A DNA stretch of 64,000 nt from Verrucomicrobiia bacterium (GTDB lineage: Bacteria > Verrucomicrobiota > Verrucomicrobiia > Limisphaerales > JADLHS01): NCBI GenBank assembly GCA_026125285.1, contig JAHCLO010000026.1, forward strand, positions 1 to 64,000, given 5' to 3'. This document shows, one piece after another, positions 33,076 through 41,661 of the stretch. Within the stretch, counting starts at the first letter, position 1; each line of letters starts with the position of its first letter. The notes beneath the pieces are model-generated. The model had not been told where the DNA came from. It made no database searches and saw only the letters and a program-made list of their open reading frames with translations. A program made the position numbers and the translations under genes.

Positions 33076-33938
33076 GCCGGGGTGAGCAGTTGCACGGCTT
33101 CAAGTTCGGCCAGCGAGCTTTCCAAATCTTCCGCGATGAGCGTGGTCAGATGCGCGCCGCACTGACGGCAGGCGTCGTTCCAGGCTTCCTGCAATTGCGC
33201 GAGATTATCCTGGTATTGTCTCGCGATGGAGGCGTCCACATAGACCTCGGTCAGTTCGTCGGTCTCGCTGTCCACGAGGCGGATGTTGCCGTGCTCGGGC
33301 GGCGTGGCGTCGTCGCGGGCCAGCAGTTGAATGACAAACAATGCCGCCGCGCCATCGCTCAGGCGGCGGATGGTATGCAGCGGTTGGCCCGGCCACAGCA
33401 GATCACTGAGGAACACGCGCACCCCCAGGCGACGCAGTTTGGGGCCGAGAATCTCCAGTGCCTGATCCACGGTGCGGCGGCTGGTGAGTTCCCATCCGTC
33501 CCACGTTGAGGCGGGATGGGTGTCGTTGGCCAGGCGATGAAAACCTTCGCCGGAAAGCCAGACGGCGCGGGTGCATTGGGCATTGGCGGCGGCGGTGCTC
33601 AACAAAGCCGCAAGCTGGGCAGCGGCGCGTGGTTTGGCGGAACCTTCGAGGCTCATGGAGCGCGAACCGTCAACGACCAGGTCCAGATGCGGCGTAACTT
33701 CTTCGCGAAACAACTTCACCGTGAGCCGATCCGTGCGCGCATAGACGCCCCAGTCAATGAAGCGCAGATCGTCGCCCGGTTCGTATTCGCGGTAGTCCTG
33801 GAAATCAATCGAACTGCCCACGCGCCGGCCCAGGCGCGAGCCGGTTCGGCCGGACGCGGCGGCTTGCGGAATCTGAAGGGCGTAACGCGTCCCGAGTTGC
33901 TCACCATCGCGCAAGGCTTGTCGGAGTTCGGGGTCCAT
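33072..33938 (-). CDS. DUF58 family protein
   Basis: A 288-aa protein with the DUF58 signature (GSSIDFQDYREYEPGDDLRFIDWGVYARTDRLTVKLF) beginning near residue 40, followed by a VWA-like fold (LDLVVDGSRSMSLEG). DUF58 proteins are regularly encoded next to MoxR ATPases and BatA-type proteins and are thought to work with them. It starts 8 nt after the ABC permease stop and overlaps the BatA-like gene by four bases. Confidence 0.92.
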   Translation of the reverse strand: MDPELRQALRDGEQLGTRYALQIPQAAASGRTGSRLGRRVGSSIDFQDYREYEPGDDLRFIDWGVYARTDRLTVKLFREEVTPHLDLVVDGSRSMSLEGSAKPRAAAQLAALLSTAAANAQCTRAVWLSGEGFHRLANDTHPASTWDGWELTSRRTVDQALEILGPKLRRLGVRVFLSDLLWPGQPLHTIRRLSDGAAALFVIQLLARDDATPPEHGNIRLVDSETDELTEVYVDASIARQYQDNLAQLQEAWNDACRQCGAHLTTLIAEDLESSLAELEAVQLLTPA

Positions 33939-33946
33939 GGGGATTT

Positions 33947-35491
33947 TCAGGAGGGCAGGGGAGGTGGCGCGGGTGGCGGGTTTGCCCGCCCGCGGTCAAG
34001 CGGTCGAAAGTGTTTCACCTGACGGCTAAACCACTTTGCGTTCAAGACCATCACCACCAGCAGCCAAAAGCCGGCGCAAACCAGATGATACATCCGGTCG
34101 CCATCGTCGCGCAGGGCGTACACGTTGAACATACTGCCGAGTTGCAGGCCCTCGATGGCTTTCCAGGAGAGACGATTGAAAACGAAGAGGACCAAGTTTG
34201 GCACCAATGCCAGTGCCGCAGGTAACAGGAGGGCGAAAACGCCAGCCAGTTTCGGCGGACGACGGCCACAAAATGTCCGATGCAGCCAAAGCGCAGTCAG
34301 GGCGTAGGCAAACGTGTAGAGCAGCGTGTTCACGGCCATGGTCCAGAACGTGGTGAAATCCTCCGGCGCGAAGGTGCGCAGCGTGGGCAACCAGCCGGGC
34401 GGATTTGCCAGCAGGACCAGCGACCCGATCAAAGTGGCGGTGAGCAGCAGCGCTGCCCAGATGAGGCCGCCCGCCGCCCCGTTGTAGAACAGAAACGCCA
34501 TTGCTCGCTTCAGCGGCTGACGCGGAATCCGTCGTTGCACGCGCAGGCTGAGTTCATCGTGGCTGCTGATGATCACGATCACTGCCACGATAAGCGCGAT
34601 ACCCATCACGATGGTCCACGGGAGGACGAGGCGGGCGTCGGTTTCCCGCCAGACCCAGTACAGACTCAACAGCCCGCTTAATCCCCAGACGAGCGTCAGG
34701 TAAATCCGCAAAGGCAGGGCGCGGTTCGCGGACGCCGGGGAGATCAAGGCTACCGAAAGCAGATACAACAATACGAACACGGCAAATCCAATGCTGAGAG
34801 TGGTGGTAAAACCGGTCCAAAAATCGCGTCCGCCAACCATTGCGCCGAGACCGGACCGCATCAGTTCCCAGGAGAAAAACACCAGCGGCGCGACCATCCA
34901 AAACGCGCCCAAGATGCCCAACAAGGCCAGGAGGATTTTGAAAGGTTTGCTCAACGGCAGGCAGGCCAGAAAAATCGCCACTTGAATCGTGGCGCAGACG
35001 GCCAGGAACAGAAACAAGAGAAGCAGGAAAATGGTCGGCAAATCCACCCCCCGCAGGAGGTTGGTGAACGCCATGAACGGCATGCACGCGCTGAAGAACA
35101 GCAACGTCACGTAAACCCCGCAAAACAACTTGCCGCGGATAATTCGCCCCGGCGTGAGCGTGGAGGTGTAGAGCAGATCCAGGTTGGATTCCTGCCGCTC
35201 CGCCGCGAGCCGCACTCCCACATAGAGGGGAATGAACGCGACACTCGCGCCGGTGAGAATGGCAATGAACGCCTGAAAAATGTCGCCGCCGAGTCTCGGG
35301 TTGATGCTGGTGCCGAAGCTCTGCGAAACGAGGAAAATCAGCGACGTGCCGAACAGCACCACGAGGAACAGCATCAACATGCCGGTGACCGCCCAACTGC
35401 GCACGGCCTGCCGCAGTTCCTTTACGACCACGGGATTGAGTTCCCACTCGCGCCAGTGGGCGAGGCGGTGCTTGAGGGCGGCCACGCTCAC
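33947..35491 (-). CDS. ABC transporter permease (ABC-2 type)
   Basis: A 514-aa membrane protein with about 12 hydrophobic segments; the N-terminal region (NPVVVKELRQAVRSWAVTGM) and the SNLDLLYTSTLTPGRIIRGK loop are typical of large ABC-2 permeases in MoxR/VWA operons. The GTG start at 35491 is chosen because it overlaps the ATPase stop (GTGA, 35488-35491) and removes an unlikely basic leader present in a longer frame from 35602. The C-terminus is proline-rich. The transported substrate is unknown. Confidence 0.87.
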   Translation of the reverse strand: MSVAALKHRLAHWREWELNPVVVKELRQAVRSWAVTGMLMLFLVVLFGTSLIFLVSQSFGTSINPRLGGDIFQAFIAILTGASVAFIPLYVGVRLAAERQESNLDLLYTSTLTPGRIIRGKLFCGVYVTLLFFSACMPFMAFTNLLRGVDLPTIFLLLLFLFLAVCATIQVAIFLACLPLSKPFKILLALLGILGAFWMVAPLVFFSWELMRSGLGAMVGGRDFWTGFTTTLSIGFAVFVLLYLLSVALISPASANRALPLRIYLTLVWGLSGLLSLYWVWRETDARLVLPWTIVMGIALIVAVIVIISSHDELSLRVQRRIPRQPLKRAMAFLFYNGAAGGLIWAALLLTATLIGSLVLLANPPGWLPTLRTFAPEDFTTFWTMAVNTLLYTFAYALTALWLHRTFCGRRPPKLAGVFALLLPAALALVPNLVLFVFNRLSWKAIEGLQLGSMFNVYALRDDGDRMYHLVCAGFWLLVVMVLNAKWFSRQVKHFRPLDRGRANPPPAPPPLPS

Positions 35492-36429
35492 TGCACACCT
35501 CCTTTGGTCACGTTCATGAAAATGTCCTCCAGGTCGGCCTTGGTCTGCCGAAACTCCAGCACCTTGTAGCCTTTGCCGATCAACTGCGCGAGAATGTCGC
35601 ACGCGGCGCCTTCATCGCCGCTCAACTCGAAGTGAACCTCGCTGGCGACGTCGCGCGCGTTCTCCACCAGCGGCGTCTGGAGCAGTTCCTTGAGCAATTC
35701 CGGATTGCGATGATGATCCTGCTCCAGCAAGCGCACCGCCACCGTGCGGCGGTGCGCGCTCTTCTGCAGCACCTCTTCAATCGTGCCCGTCTCCAGAATC
35801 TTGCCGCGTTCGATAATGACCACGCCGTTGCAGATTTCGGTCAGCTCCGTGAGAATGTGCGAACTGATGAGAATGGCTTTCTTCCGCTCCGCCAGCAGCA
35901 TCAACAACTCGCGCAACTCGACGCGCGCTCGCGGATCGAGGCCGGCCGCGGGTTCATCGAGAATCAATACGTCAGGATCGTACACCAGCGCACGGCCCAG
36001 GCTGACCCGTTGTTTCATGCCTTTGGAAAGCGCCTTGAGATGTTTGTCGCGGATCCCGGTGACGTTGGTGAATTCCTCGATGGCTTCCACGGCTTGCCGG
36101 CGCGCTTTGCCGCGCAGACCGTAGGCGCGCCCGTAAAAATCCAGGTACTCATGCACCGTGATGTCCGCGTGGGCTGGCAGCGAGTCGGGCACGTAACCCA
36201 CGATCCGGCGCGCGAGCTCCGGTTCCTCGCGGATGGACACGCCGTTGAGCAACACGTCGCCGTCGGTGGGTTCTTCGATGGTGGCAATGATGCGCATCGT
36301 GGTGGTCTTGCCCGCGCCGTTCGGACCAACGAAACCGAAGACGTGGCCCGAATCGAACCCGAAGGTGATGTCATCCACGGCCAACGTTCGGCCGAATTCC
36401 TTGCGGAGATTTTTCACCTGAACCTTCAT
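35488..36429 (-). CDS. ABC transporter ATP-binding protein
   Basis: A 313-aa ABC ATPase: Walker A GPNGAGKTT near residue 35, signature LSKGMKQRVSLGRAL near 135, Walker B VLILDEPAAGLDP. The C-terminal ~90 residues form the accessory domain seen in ABC-2 exporters (VAVRLLEQDHHRNPELLKEL). It overlaps the 742-aa protein gene upstream and the permease gene downstream by four bases each, so the three products are likely made together. Confidence 0.95.
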   Translation of the reverse strand: MKVQVKNLRKEFGRTLAVDDITFGFDSGHVFGFVGPNGAGKTTTMRIIATIEEPTDGDVLLNGVSIREEPELARRIVGYVPDSLPAHADITVHEYLDFYGRAYGLRGKARRQAVEAIEEFTNVTGIRDKHLKALSKGMKQRVSLGRALVYDPDVLILDEPAAGLDPRARVELRELLMLLAERKKAILISSHILTELTEICNGVVIIERGKILETGTIEEVLQKSAHRRTVAVRLLEQDHHRNPELLKELLQTPLVENARDVASEVHFELSGDEGAACDILAQLIGKGYKVLEFRQTKADLEDIFMNVTKGGVQ

Positions 36430-38654
36430 GACGCGGGGGTGGTTTCGAGGATGCCAAAGACGAAGGTGCGCGGTCTAACCCGGGCTTTCTTCACATTAGG
36501 TCCCAAGCCAGTCTCCAGAAACGGACTGCCCTCCACCTCGGCGAGGTACGTTCCGGGCAAGAGAAACGAAGCAGGCTTGCCCGAAAGCTGGCTGGCCTGC
36601 CCGCCGTATCCTGTGCGGGCCAACAGGACGCGTATGGCCTGTGGCTCGGCACCCAGTGGCGGGTCTGGCGAAGCCGACAGGCGCACTTTCTCTCCCGCAT
36701 TGACGTCCGCAGCGGTAAATACGTTGCCGGCGGAATCGGCGAACCACAGGGATTTGATGGGCGCGCCCAGGCCATTGACGGCGCTCCAGTGTCCGTCCGC
36801 ATGCTCCACTTGCAGCCTTTCCCGACGCGTTTCAGATTTGCGCAGATGAAAATGCGCCGGCACGCGCGCGGTCACCCAGCCGCGGCGCAGATGCTGTCCT
36901 TGAGTCCAGTCCAATTCCCGTTGCGTGCCGCCGCGGTAATCAGTGCCGGCCAACGGAGTTACTTCCGTTTCATAACCGAATTGCAGTCCCTGATTGGGTG
37001 TCAATGGGCAGTAAAGTGCGGAGGCCCCGACGGAAGTGGCGCGGCGGCTCGCCTGGTCGAGCAGCGTCACCCCTTCGAGGCGCGCGTCCGGCGTCACGCC
37101 TTCGCGTGCCAGGCTGTAAGCAAATACCATCAGGCAGGTGGCAACGGAAATCCCCGGAATGGTCCACAGCATCCAGACGCGGCGTTTCATGCGCGCGAGC
37201 ACGATGAGATTGACCGGTCCGATCAGCAGCACAAAGCCCAGCATGATCAGCACGGTGCCCCGGACCGGTATTTGAGAATCCGCTACCACGGGGAAAACGT
37301 GATTGGCGCTGTCTTCATTGGGCAGTGACTGCCAGTACTGGGCTGATTCCGTGGCGGAATCAAGCAAAGTCTTGATGGCGTTGGCCGGGAGGTTGAGCGG
37401 GCCAGCCTGATGGGAGACGAAGCAACGGCCAAAACCGACCTCGAACTGCCGGACGCCCTCGACATGGCTGGCCTGGAACGAAGCCCACGGTTCCGGTACG
37501 GCCATGTCGCCAAACACCACCAAGTTGCCGCCCGCCTCCGCGTAACGCCACAACGCGGCGGCGATGGCGGGTGATAGGTGGTTGAATTCCCCGGCATTGA
37601 ACGCGATGGCATCATACGGCGTGTAAGCCAGCCAGGATTCGCTCCATTCGGCAACGGGCATCTCGGCGCGCAGAAACTGCCGCGGCTCAAGACCTGCGCC
37701 GCCGGGCAGATGACCCGACATGATGCTGCCAGCGTCGCTGCTGGCTCGCGCAGAAGTCGCCCACACGCTGCCGGAGGGGCCAACGAGTTCCACCGCGTCA
37801 ATGGCCACCGAGTTATAGGAGACCGTCGACAATTCGAGGCGCACGGTCTTGACGGGCTCCGGCGTCAATGGACAGATGAATTCGCGAAACGCCGAGGTTC
37901 CGGAACGCGCGGTCACAGGTACGAAAGACAGCCGTGCCAGATTGGTGCCGGAGCGGCTGCTCAGAATCAGTTCTCCGCCGACGCTGGTAGAGGAGGTTTC
38001 ATAAACGCGCACACTGGTCACCGGCACGGGTGACTCATATTCCAATTCCAACCAATGCGGTCCGGGGCGGGTGTAATCTGGCACCCAGCTTGTAGGTGAA
38101 ACCCCGCGGGTGCGGGAGTCCGCCGCGCCGGTCGCCATTTCCGCCGCGTAGGGCATGCGGCTGCCACGCAAAGCCCGGCTGAATTCGTCGAAATCCAGAC
38201 CCCGGCTCACCAGGATGGTCACCGGAGCGACGCCTCCGCTGTAACCGTGCCGGGCGCGGCTGAAATGTTGGTGGCCATTGGGAATGTTGACGTAACCGAC
38301 ATTTCGTCCGTCCACCAAGACGCGGAGTTGCGAATTGCCGTTCGCGGGCAGCGGCGGTTGCCAGAACGGCAAAACGGATCGTGAATTGGGGGCCAGCACC
38401 ACTGTGCGTGAAATGCTGCGGATGGAGTTACCCCAGTTGTACGACTGGTCGGGAAACACCAGTGTCACGCGGCGCGGGTCGCTCGGCGACAGGTTTTCCA
38501 GCATCACCCGGAACTCACAATAACCGTGATACGTTTGGCCGGCCGGGACCGCCTGCGGGGCCACGATGATCTCGTCGAACCGCTCCGCAGCAGTTGCGGC
38601 AATAAACCGGCTGCCAAGCAAGCCGCAGACGAGGAACAGAAGCCGTCGGTTCAT
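36426..38654 (-). CDS. Large exported membrane protein, function unknown
   Basis: A 742-aa protein with a signal peptide (MNRRLLFLVCGLLGSRFIAATAA), strand-rich N-terminal domain, a middle discoidin-like segment (PGPHWLELEYESPVPVTSVRVYETSS), a flavodoxin/amidotransferase-like stretch near residue 350 (AALWRYAEAGGNLVVFGDM), and two membrane helices around 470-520 (GTVLIMLGFVLLIGPVNLIV) separated by a basic loop. It sits between moxR and the ABC ATPase, overlapping both by four bases. No catalytic motif is certain; it may be a scaffold for the operon's envelope machine. Confidence 0.8.
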   Translation of the reverse strand: MNRRLLFLVCGLLGSRFIAATAAERFDEIIVAPQAVPAGQTYHGYCEFRVMLENLSPSDPRRVTLVFPDQSYNWGNSIRSISRTVVLAPNSRSVLPFWQPPLPANGNSQLRVLVDGRNVGYVNIPNGHQHFSRARHGYSGGVAPVTILVSRGLDFDEFSRALRGSRMPYAAEMATGAADSRTRGVSPTSWVPDYTRPGPHWLELEYESPVPVTSVRVYETSSTSVGGELILSSRSGTNLARLSFVPVTARSGTSAFREFICPLTPEPVKTVRLELSTVSYNSVAIDAVELVGPSGSVWATSARASSDAGSIMSGHLPGGAGLEPRQFLRAEMPVAEWSESWLAYTPYDAIAFNAGEFNHLSPAIAAALWRYAEAGGNLVVFGDMAVPEPWASFQASHVEGVRQFEVGFGRCFVSHQAGPLNLPANAIKTLLDSATESAQYWQSLPNEDSANHVFPVVADSQIPVRGTVLIMLGFVLLIGPVNLIVLARMKRRVWMLWTIPGISVATCLMVFAYSLAREGVTPDARLEGVTLLDQASRRATSVGASALYCPLTPNQGLQFGYETEVTPLAGTDYRGGTQRELDWTQGQHLRRGWVTARVPAHFHLRKSETRRERLQVEHADGHWSAVNGLGAPIKSLWFADSAGNVFTAADVNAGEKVRLSASPDPPLGAEPQAIRVLLARTGYGGQASQLSGKPASFLLPGTYLAEVEGSPFLETGLGPNVKKARVRPRTFVFGILETTPAS

Positions 38655-39691
38655 GCCGGTTGCAGTTCTACGTCGTTCGGGAGCTTCAGTCCGGTTTCAT
38701 CCAGTTGCCCCAGCAACTCCGCCACCAGTTTTGAGGAGGTCATGCGGTCGAAGCGCGCTTGATAGTTCAGGAGCAACCGGTGGTTCAACACGGCTTGCGC
38801 CACAGCCTTGACGTCTTCAAATCCCACACTGGGCCGGCCGGCCACCAGCGCGTGCGCCCGGGCCGCCTCGCCGATGGCGATGGCCGCGCGCGGTGACGCA
38901 CCGTAGGCGATGTAGCGGTTCACGGATTCCGTGGCTTCCCCGCCGCCGGGATGCGTGGCCGCCACCAGGCGCGCCACATAGCGGGACACGGGCCGTGGCA
39001 AATAAATGCGATCCATCGCGCGGAAGATCGTTTCGAGGTCGCCGCGTTCCATCTGCCAGGTCGGCGCGGGCAGTTCACCGCGGCGCCGCTCGGAGATGAT
39101 GCGATCCAGCACATCGGCGTTCACTTGATCGAAGAGCAAGCGGAACAGAAAGCGGTCAATCTGCGCTTCCGGCAGCGGATAAGTGCCTTCGAGTTCAATC
39201 GGGTTCTGGCTGGCGAGCACGAAGAACGGCTGGGGCAGGGGACGGGTGGTGCCGAGCAGCGTGACACAATTCTCCTGCATGGTTTCCAACAGTGCGGATT
39301 GAGTTTTCGGCGACGCGCGGTTGATTTCGTCAGCCAGCAGAATATTGGTAAACACCGGGCCGGGCTGAAACACAAGGTCGCGTTTGCCGGAGTCCGTGTC
39401 CTGCAATATGTGGGTGCCAAGAATGTCCCCGGGCATCAGGTCGGGCGTGAATTGGATGCGCTTGAAATCGAGGCGCAACACCTGGCCGATGGTCTTGACC
39501 AGCGCGGTCTTTCCCAGGCCGGGCACGCCTTCCAGCAACACGTGGCCCTTGCTGAGAATGCCGATGAGTACCAGGCGATGCAGTTCGCTCCGGCCCAGGA
39601 GAATCCGGTCCAGTTGTTCGAGGGCTTTGCGCGCCAGTTCGGCGGCGGGCTCCAGTTCCGCGGGTTTCAGGATCGAGGTGGGTTCGCTCAT
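38651..39691 (-). CDS. MoxR-family AAA+ ATPase
   Basis: A 346-aa AAA+ ATPase: Walker A GVPGLGKTALVKT near residue 55, Walker B LLADEINRASPKTQSALLETM near 120, sensor region FFVLASQNPIELEGTYPLPE and a C-terminal lid (VNRYIAYGASPRAAIAIGEAAR). MoxR ATPases act with DUF58 and VWA proteins as metal-insertion or maturation chaperones; both partners are in this operon. It overlaps the downstream 742-aa protein gene by four bases. Confidence 0.95.
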   Translation of the reverse strand: MSEPTSILKPAELEPAAELARKALEQLDRILLGRSELHRLVLIGILSKGHVLLEGVPGLGKTALVKTIGQVLRLDFKRIQFTPDLMPGDILGTHILQDTDSGKRDLVFQPGPVFTNILLADEINRASPKTQSALLETMQENCVTLLGTTRPLPQPFFVLASQNPIELEGTYPLPEAQIDRFLFRLLFDQVNADVLDRIISERRRGELPAPTWQMERGDLETIFRAMDRIYLPRPVSRYVARLVAATHPGGGEATESVNRYIAYGASPRAAIAIGEAARAHALVAGRPSVGFEDVKAVAQAVLNHRLLLNYQARFDRMTSSKLVAELLGQLDETGLKLPNDVELQPA

Positions 39692-39744
39692 GGATTCAGA
39701 ATTGGTTCGCAGTCTTGAAGCCGGGTGTCATGGCACCCTGTGAC

Positions 39745-39769
39745 TCCGCCTCCTCACGTCGGCGGCTAC
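39745..39769. repeat. Single copy of the 25-bp palindrome arm
   Basis: TCCGCCTCCTCACGTCGGCG begins a 25-bp unit identical or nearly so to the arms at 24636, 29108 and 50025. It lies in the 109-nt gap between moxR and the coiled-coil gene. Confidence 0.7.
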
Positions 39770-39800
39770 TATGCGGGCGGGCGTTTTTCAAGGGGTCTCC

Positions 39801-41228
39801 TTATTCTTCACGTTTGAAGAAACGCTGCACGGTTTGTTTGTGGCGCGGCAGAATCGCCTGCGCGTGGGCGGTCCCGCCGCCGCTTGGCGCGCCCGCCAGT
39901 GCGCCACTGCCAACCACCACGTCCTCCCCGCTCAAATCGGGTGCCGCACGGCTCACCCCCACAAACTGTGCATCGGACAACCGGCTCGAAGGCGGTAGCG
40001 CTTCTTCCTTGAACTTGGCGCCCTCTTCCGCCGAACCGTCAGTCCAGGTCATCGGCGCGTCACCCCGGCCACGATCAACGCCGCCGCGACAATAGCTGGC
40101 CACCAGTGCGATCAGCCCCTCACACTCACCTTCACACTCGGCCAGAAACGCCGCGAGCGCGTCAGGATTCAAACACGCGCCGGCTTTGTCGCATTTGCCC
40201 AGCAACGCGGCGTCAATCAACTTGAGATTGGCCAACCTGGCCACCGTCTTGCCCAGGCTGTCTTTGTTGAACTTCAGCGCGCTCAAGAGTTTCTCCATGT
40301 CCTCCTTGCTCAATCCGTTCAGGTCCGACAGCAGTTCCGGCGGAATCTCGCCCTTCAGCAAACCCTCCTCCAGTTGGGCGGACTTCACCATGGACGCGAG
40401 GTCCTGGGCGGCGCGCGTGGCCGTGGCTTCGCTCATGCCCGATTCCGCCGCGGATTGCAGCGCGCTCGCGAGGGTCTCGGCCCGCGTCAGGCTCGTGAGT
40501 TTGGCCAGTGCTTCCTCCGCCGCCTGCCGGGCCAGGTCGCTGTTGGATTCTTTGAGATGATCCAACGCCTCCCAGGTCTTGTTGGGATCAAGCCCGGACG
40601 ATTCCTCCCTGAGTTTGGCCAACTGTTTCTGCAATTCGTCCGCTTTGCTTTCCTCGAGAATTTTTTCCTCGGCCAGCAATTCAATCTCTGCGTGCAACTC
40701 CTCCACCAACTGACCGATCTCCAGTTTCGGTTTGGCGGACAAGGTGGTCAGACGCTCCGGCAACAACAGGGTGACAGCCACAAAAGCCGCCGATAGGCTG
40801 AACAATCCCATGGCCCGCCCGCTGCGCCAGCGCAAGCGGGGTGTGGCCGGGGCCGGCACCCGATTCTGCCAGGCGGACATGTCCGCGACTTCTTCGGTCA
40901 TGATCACGCCGCCGCAGTGGTTCAACTCGTCGTACGCGGCGCGAACTCTGGTAAACGCCGGTTGGCGTCGCCACTCGCGTAGCGCGGCGATCAGAGCCAG
41001 CGGCAGGAATCCGAGCAGTCCATAAACCAGCCAGGAATCCTCCAGTGCCCCGGAAAACCGGACGGCCAAGACCACCACGCCCCAGACGAAGAACCAGAGG
41101 GTGGCCCACTGCACCGCGCCCCGGAACATCAGCAGCAGCGCCAGCCGGTGGAAAAGCGACTTCAGGGAACGGGAGTGAGCAGACGCGGAAGGCAACGTCC
41201 GAAGGTCGGTTGTATGTGGCTCGCGCAT
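39801..41228 (-). CDS. Membrane protein with coiled-coil and cysteine-rich tail
   Basis: A 475-aa protein, first gene of the MoxR operon. Three hydrophobic segments in the first 160 residues (ATLWFFVWGVVVLAVRF, WLVYGLLGFLPLALIAAL, GLFSLSAAFVAVTLLLP) are followed by a long charged coiled coil (about 170-310), a helical repeat part, a Cys cluster (GKCDKAGACLNPDAL...ECEGECEGL, about residues 357-380) and a glycine/alanine-rich tail. It is not a family I can name; DUF4175-like layout is possible. The cysteine spacing could bind a metal or form disulfides. Confidence 0.75.
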   Translation of the reverse strand: MREPHTTDLRTLPSASAHSRSLKSLFHRLALLLMFRGAVQWATLWFFVWGVVVLAVRFSGALEDSWLVYGLLGFLPLALIAALREWRRQPAFTRVRAAYDELNHCGGVIMTEEVADMSAWQNRVPAPATPRLRWRSGRAMGLFSLSAAFVAVTLLLPERLTTLSAKPKLEIGQLVEELHAEIELLAEEKILEESKADELQKQLAKLREESSGLDPNKTWEALDHLKESNSDLARQAAEEALAKLTSLTRAETLASALQSAAESGMSEATATRAAQDLASMVKSAQLEEGLLKGEIPPELLSDLNGLSKEDMEKLLSALKFNKDSLGKTVARLANLKLIDAALLGKCDKAGACLNPDALAAFLAECEGECEGLIALVASYCRGGVDRGRGDAPMTWTDGSAEEGAKFKEEALPPSSRLSDAQFVGVSRAAPDLSGEDVVVGSGALAGAPSGGGTAHAQAILPRHKQTVQRFFKREE

Positions 41229-41661
41229 GATTGACGCCTATTAGACAGACATCCACAGATATCGTCACGTTTAATAATAATTCCCGCGTCCGTGGAATTA
41301 CACAATGACGGCGGGATTGGAACGAAGCCATGGTCCGTCATCCCTGGGCAATACCTGCTGAAGTTGGCGACCCTTGGGCCGTTCAATCGTTGCGCACGCC
41401 TCTCCGACAAGCTCTACGCCGCTGGTGAGACGTTGCAGGTTTGGTGCGATGACCTGCCTTGCCTGCGGCTCTTCGCGCGCGAAGGGCCTGAGTAATGAGG
41501 AGGATGTGCAGTTGGTCCTTGTCACGCCCCGCCGCCCGTTTGCTTCGGCAAATCCGGTCCAAAGGCAGTACCGGGAGTTTGAGGCCGTGAAACGGCAGCC
41601 GTATCGCCCGGCGGTACTCCTTGGATCCGGCGTGAATTTCGGTCCTTTTGTGAAAGAGCGG
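41229..41661. other. Intergenic stretch, no gene recognised
   Basis: About 430 bases between the operon's first gene and the insertion sequence. Short open frames exist on both strands but none shows a family motif, ribosome-binding site or plausible composition. The promoter of the MoxR operon should lie near 41229-41300, which is A/T-rich (TTTAATAATAATTCC), but no convincing -35/-10 pair was found. Confidence 0.4.

Noticed and set aside
31927..33165. 412-codon plus-strand frame opposite the BatA-like gene
   Set aside because: Shadow frame; no motif, and the opposite strand has a clear BatA/VWA product in a coupled operon.
35632..36849. 405-codon plus-strand frame opposite the ABC ATPase
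   Set aside because: The opposite strand encodes Walker A, signature and Walker B motifs; this frame has none.
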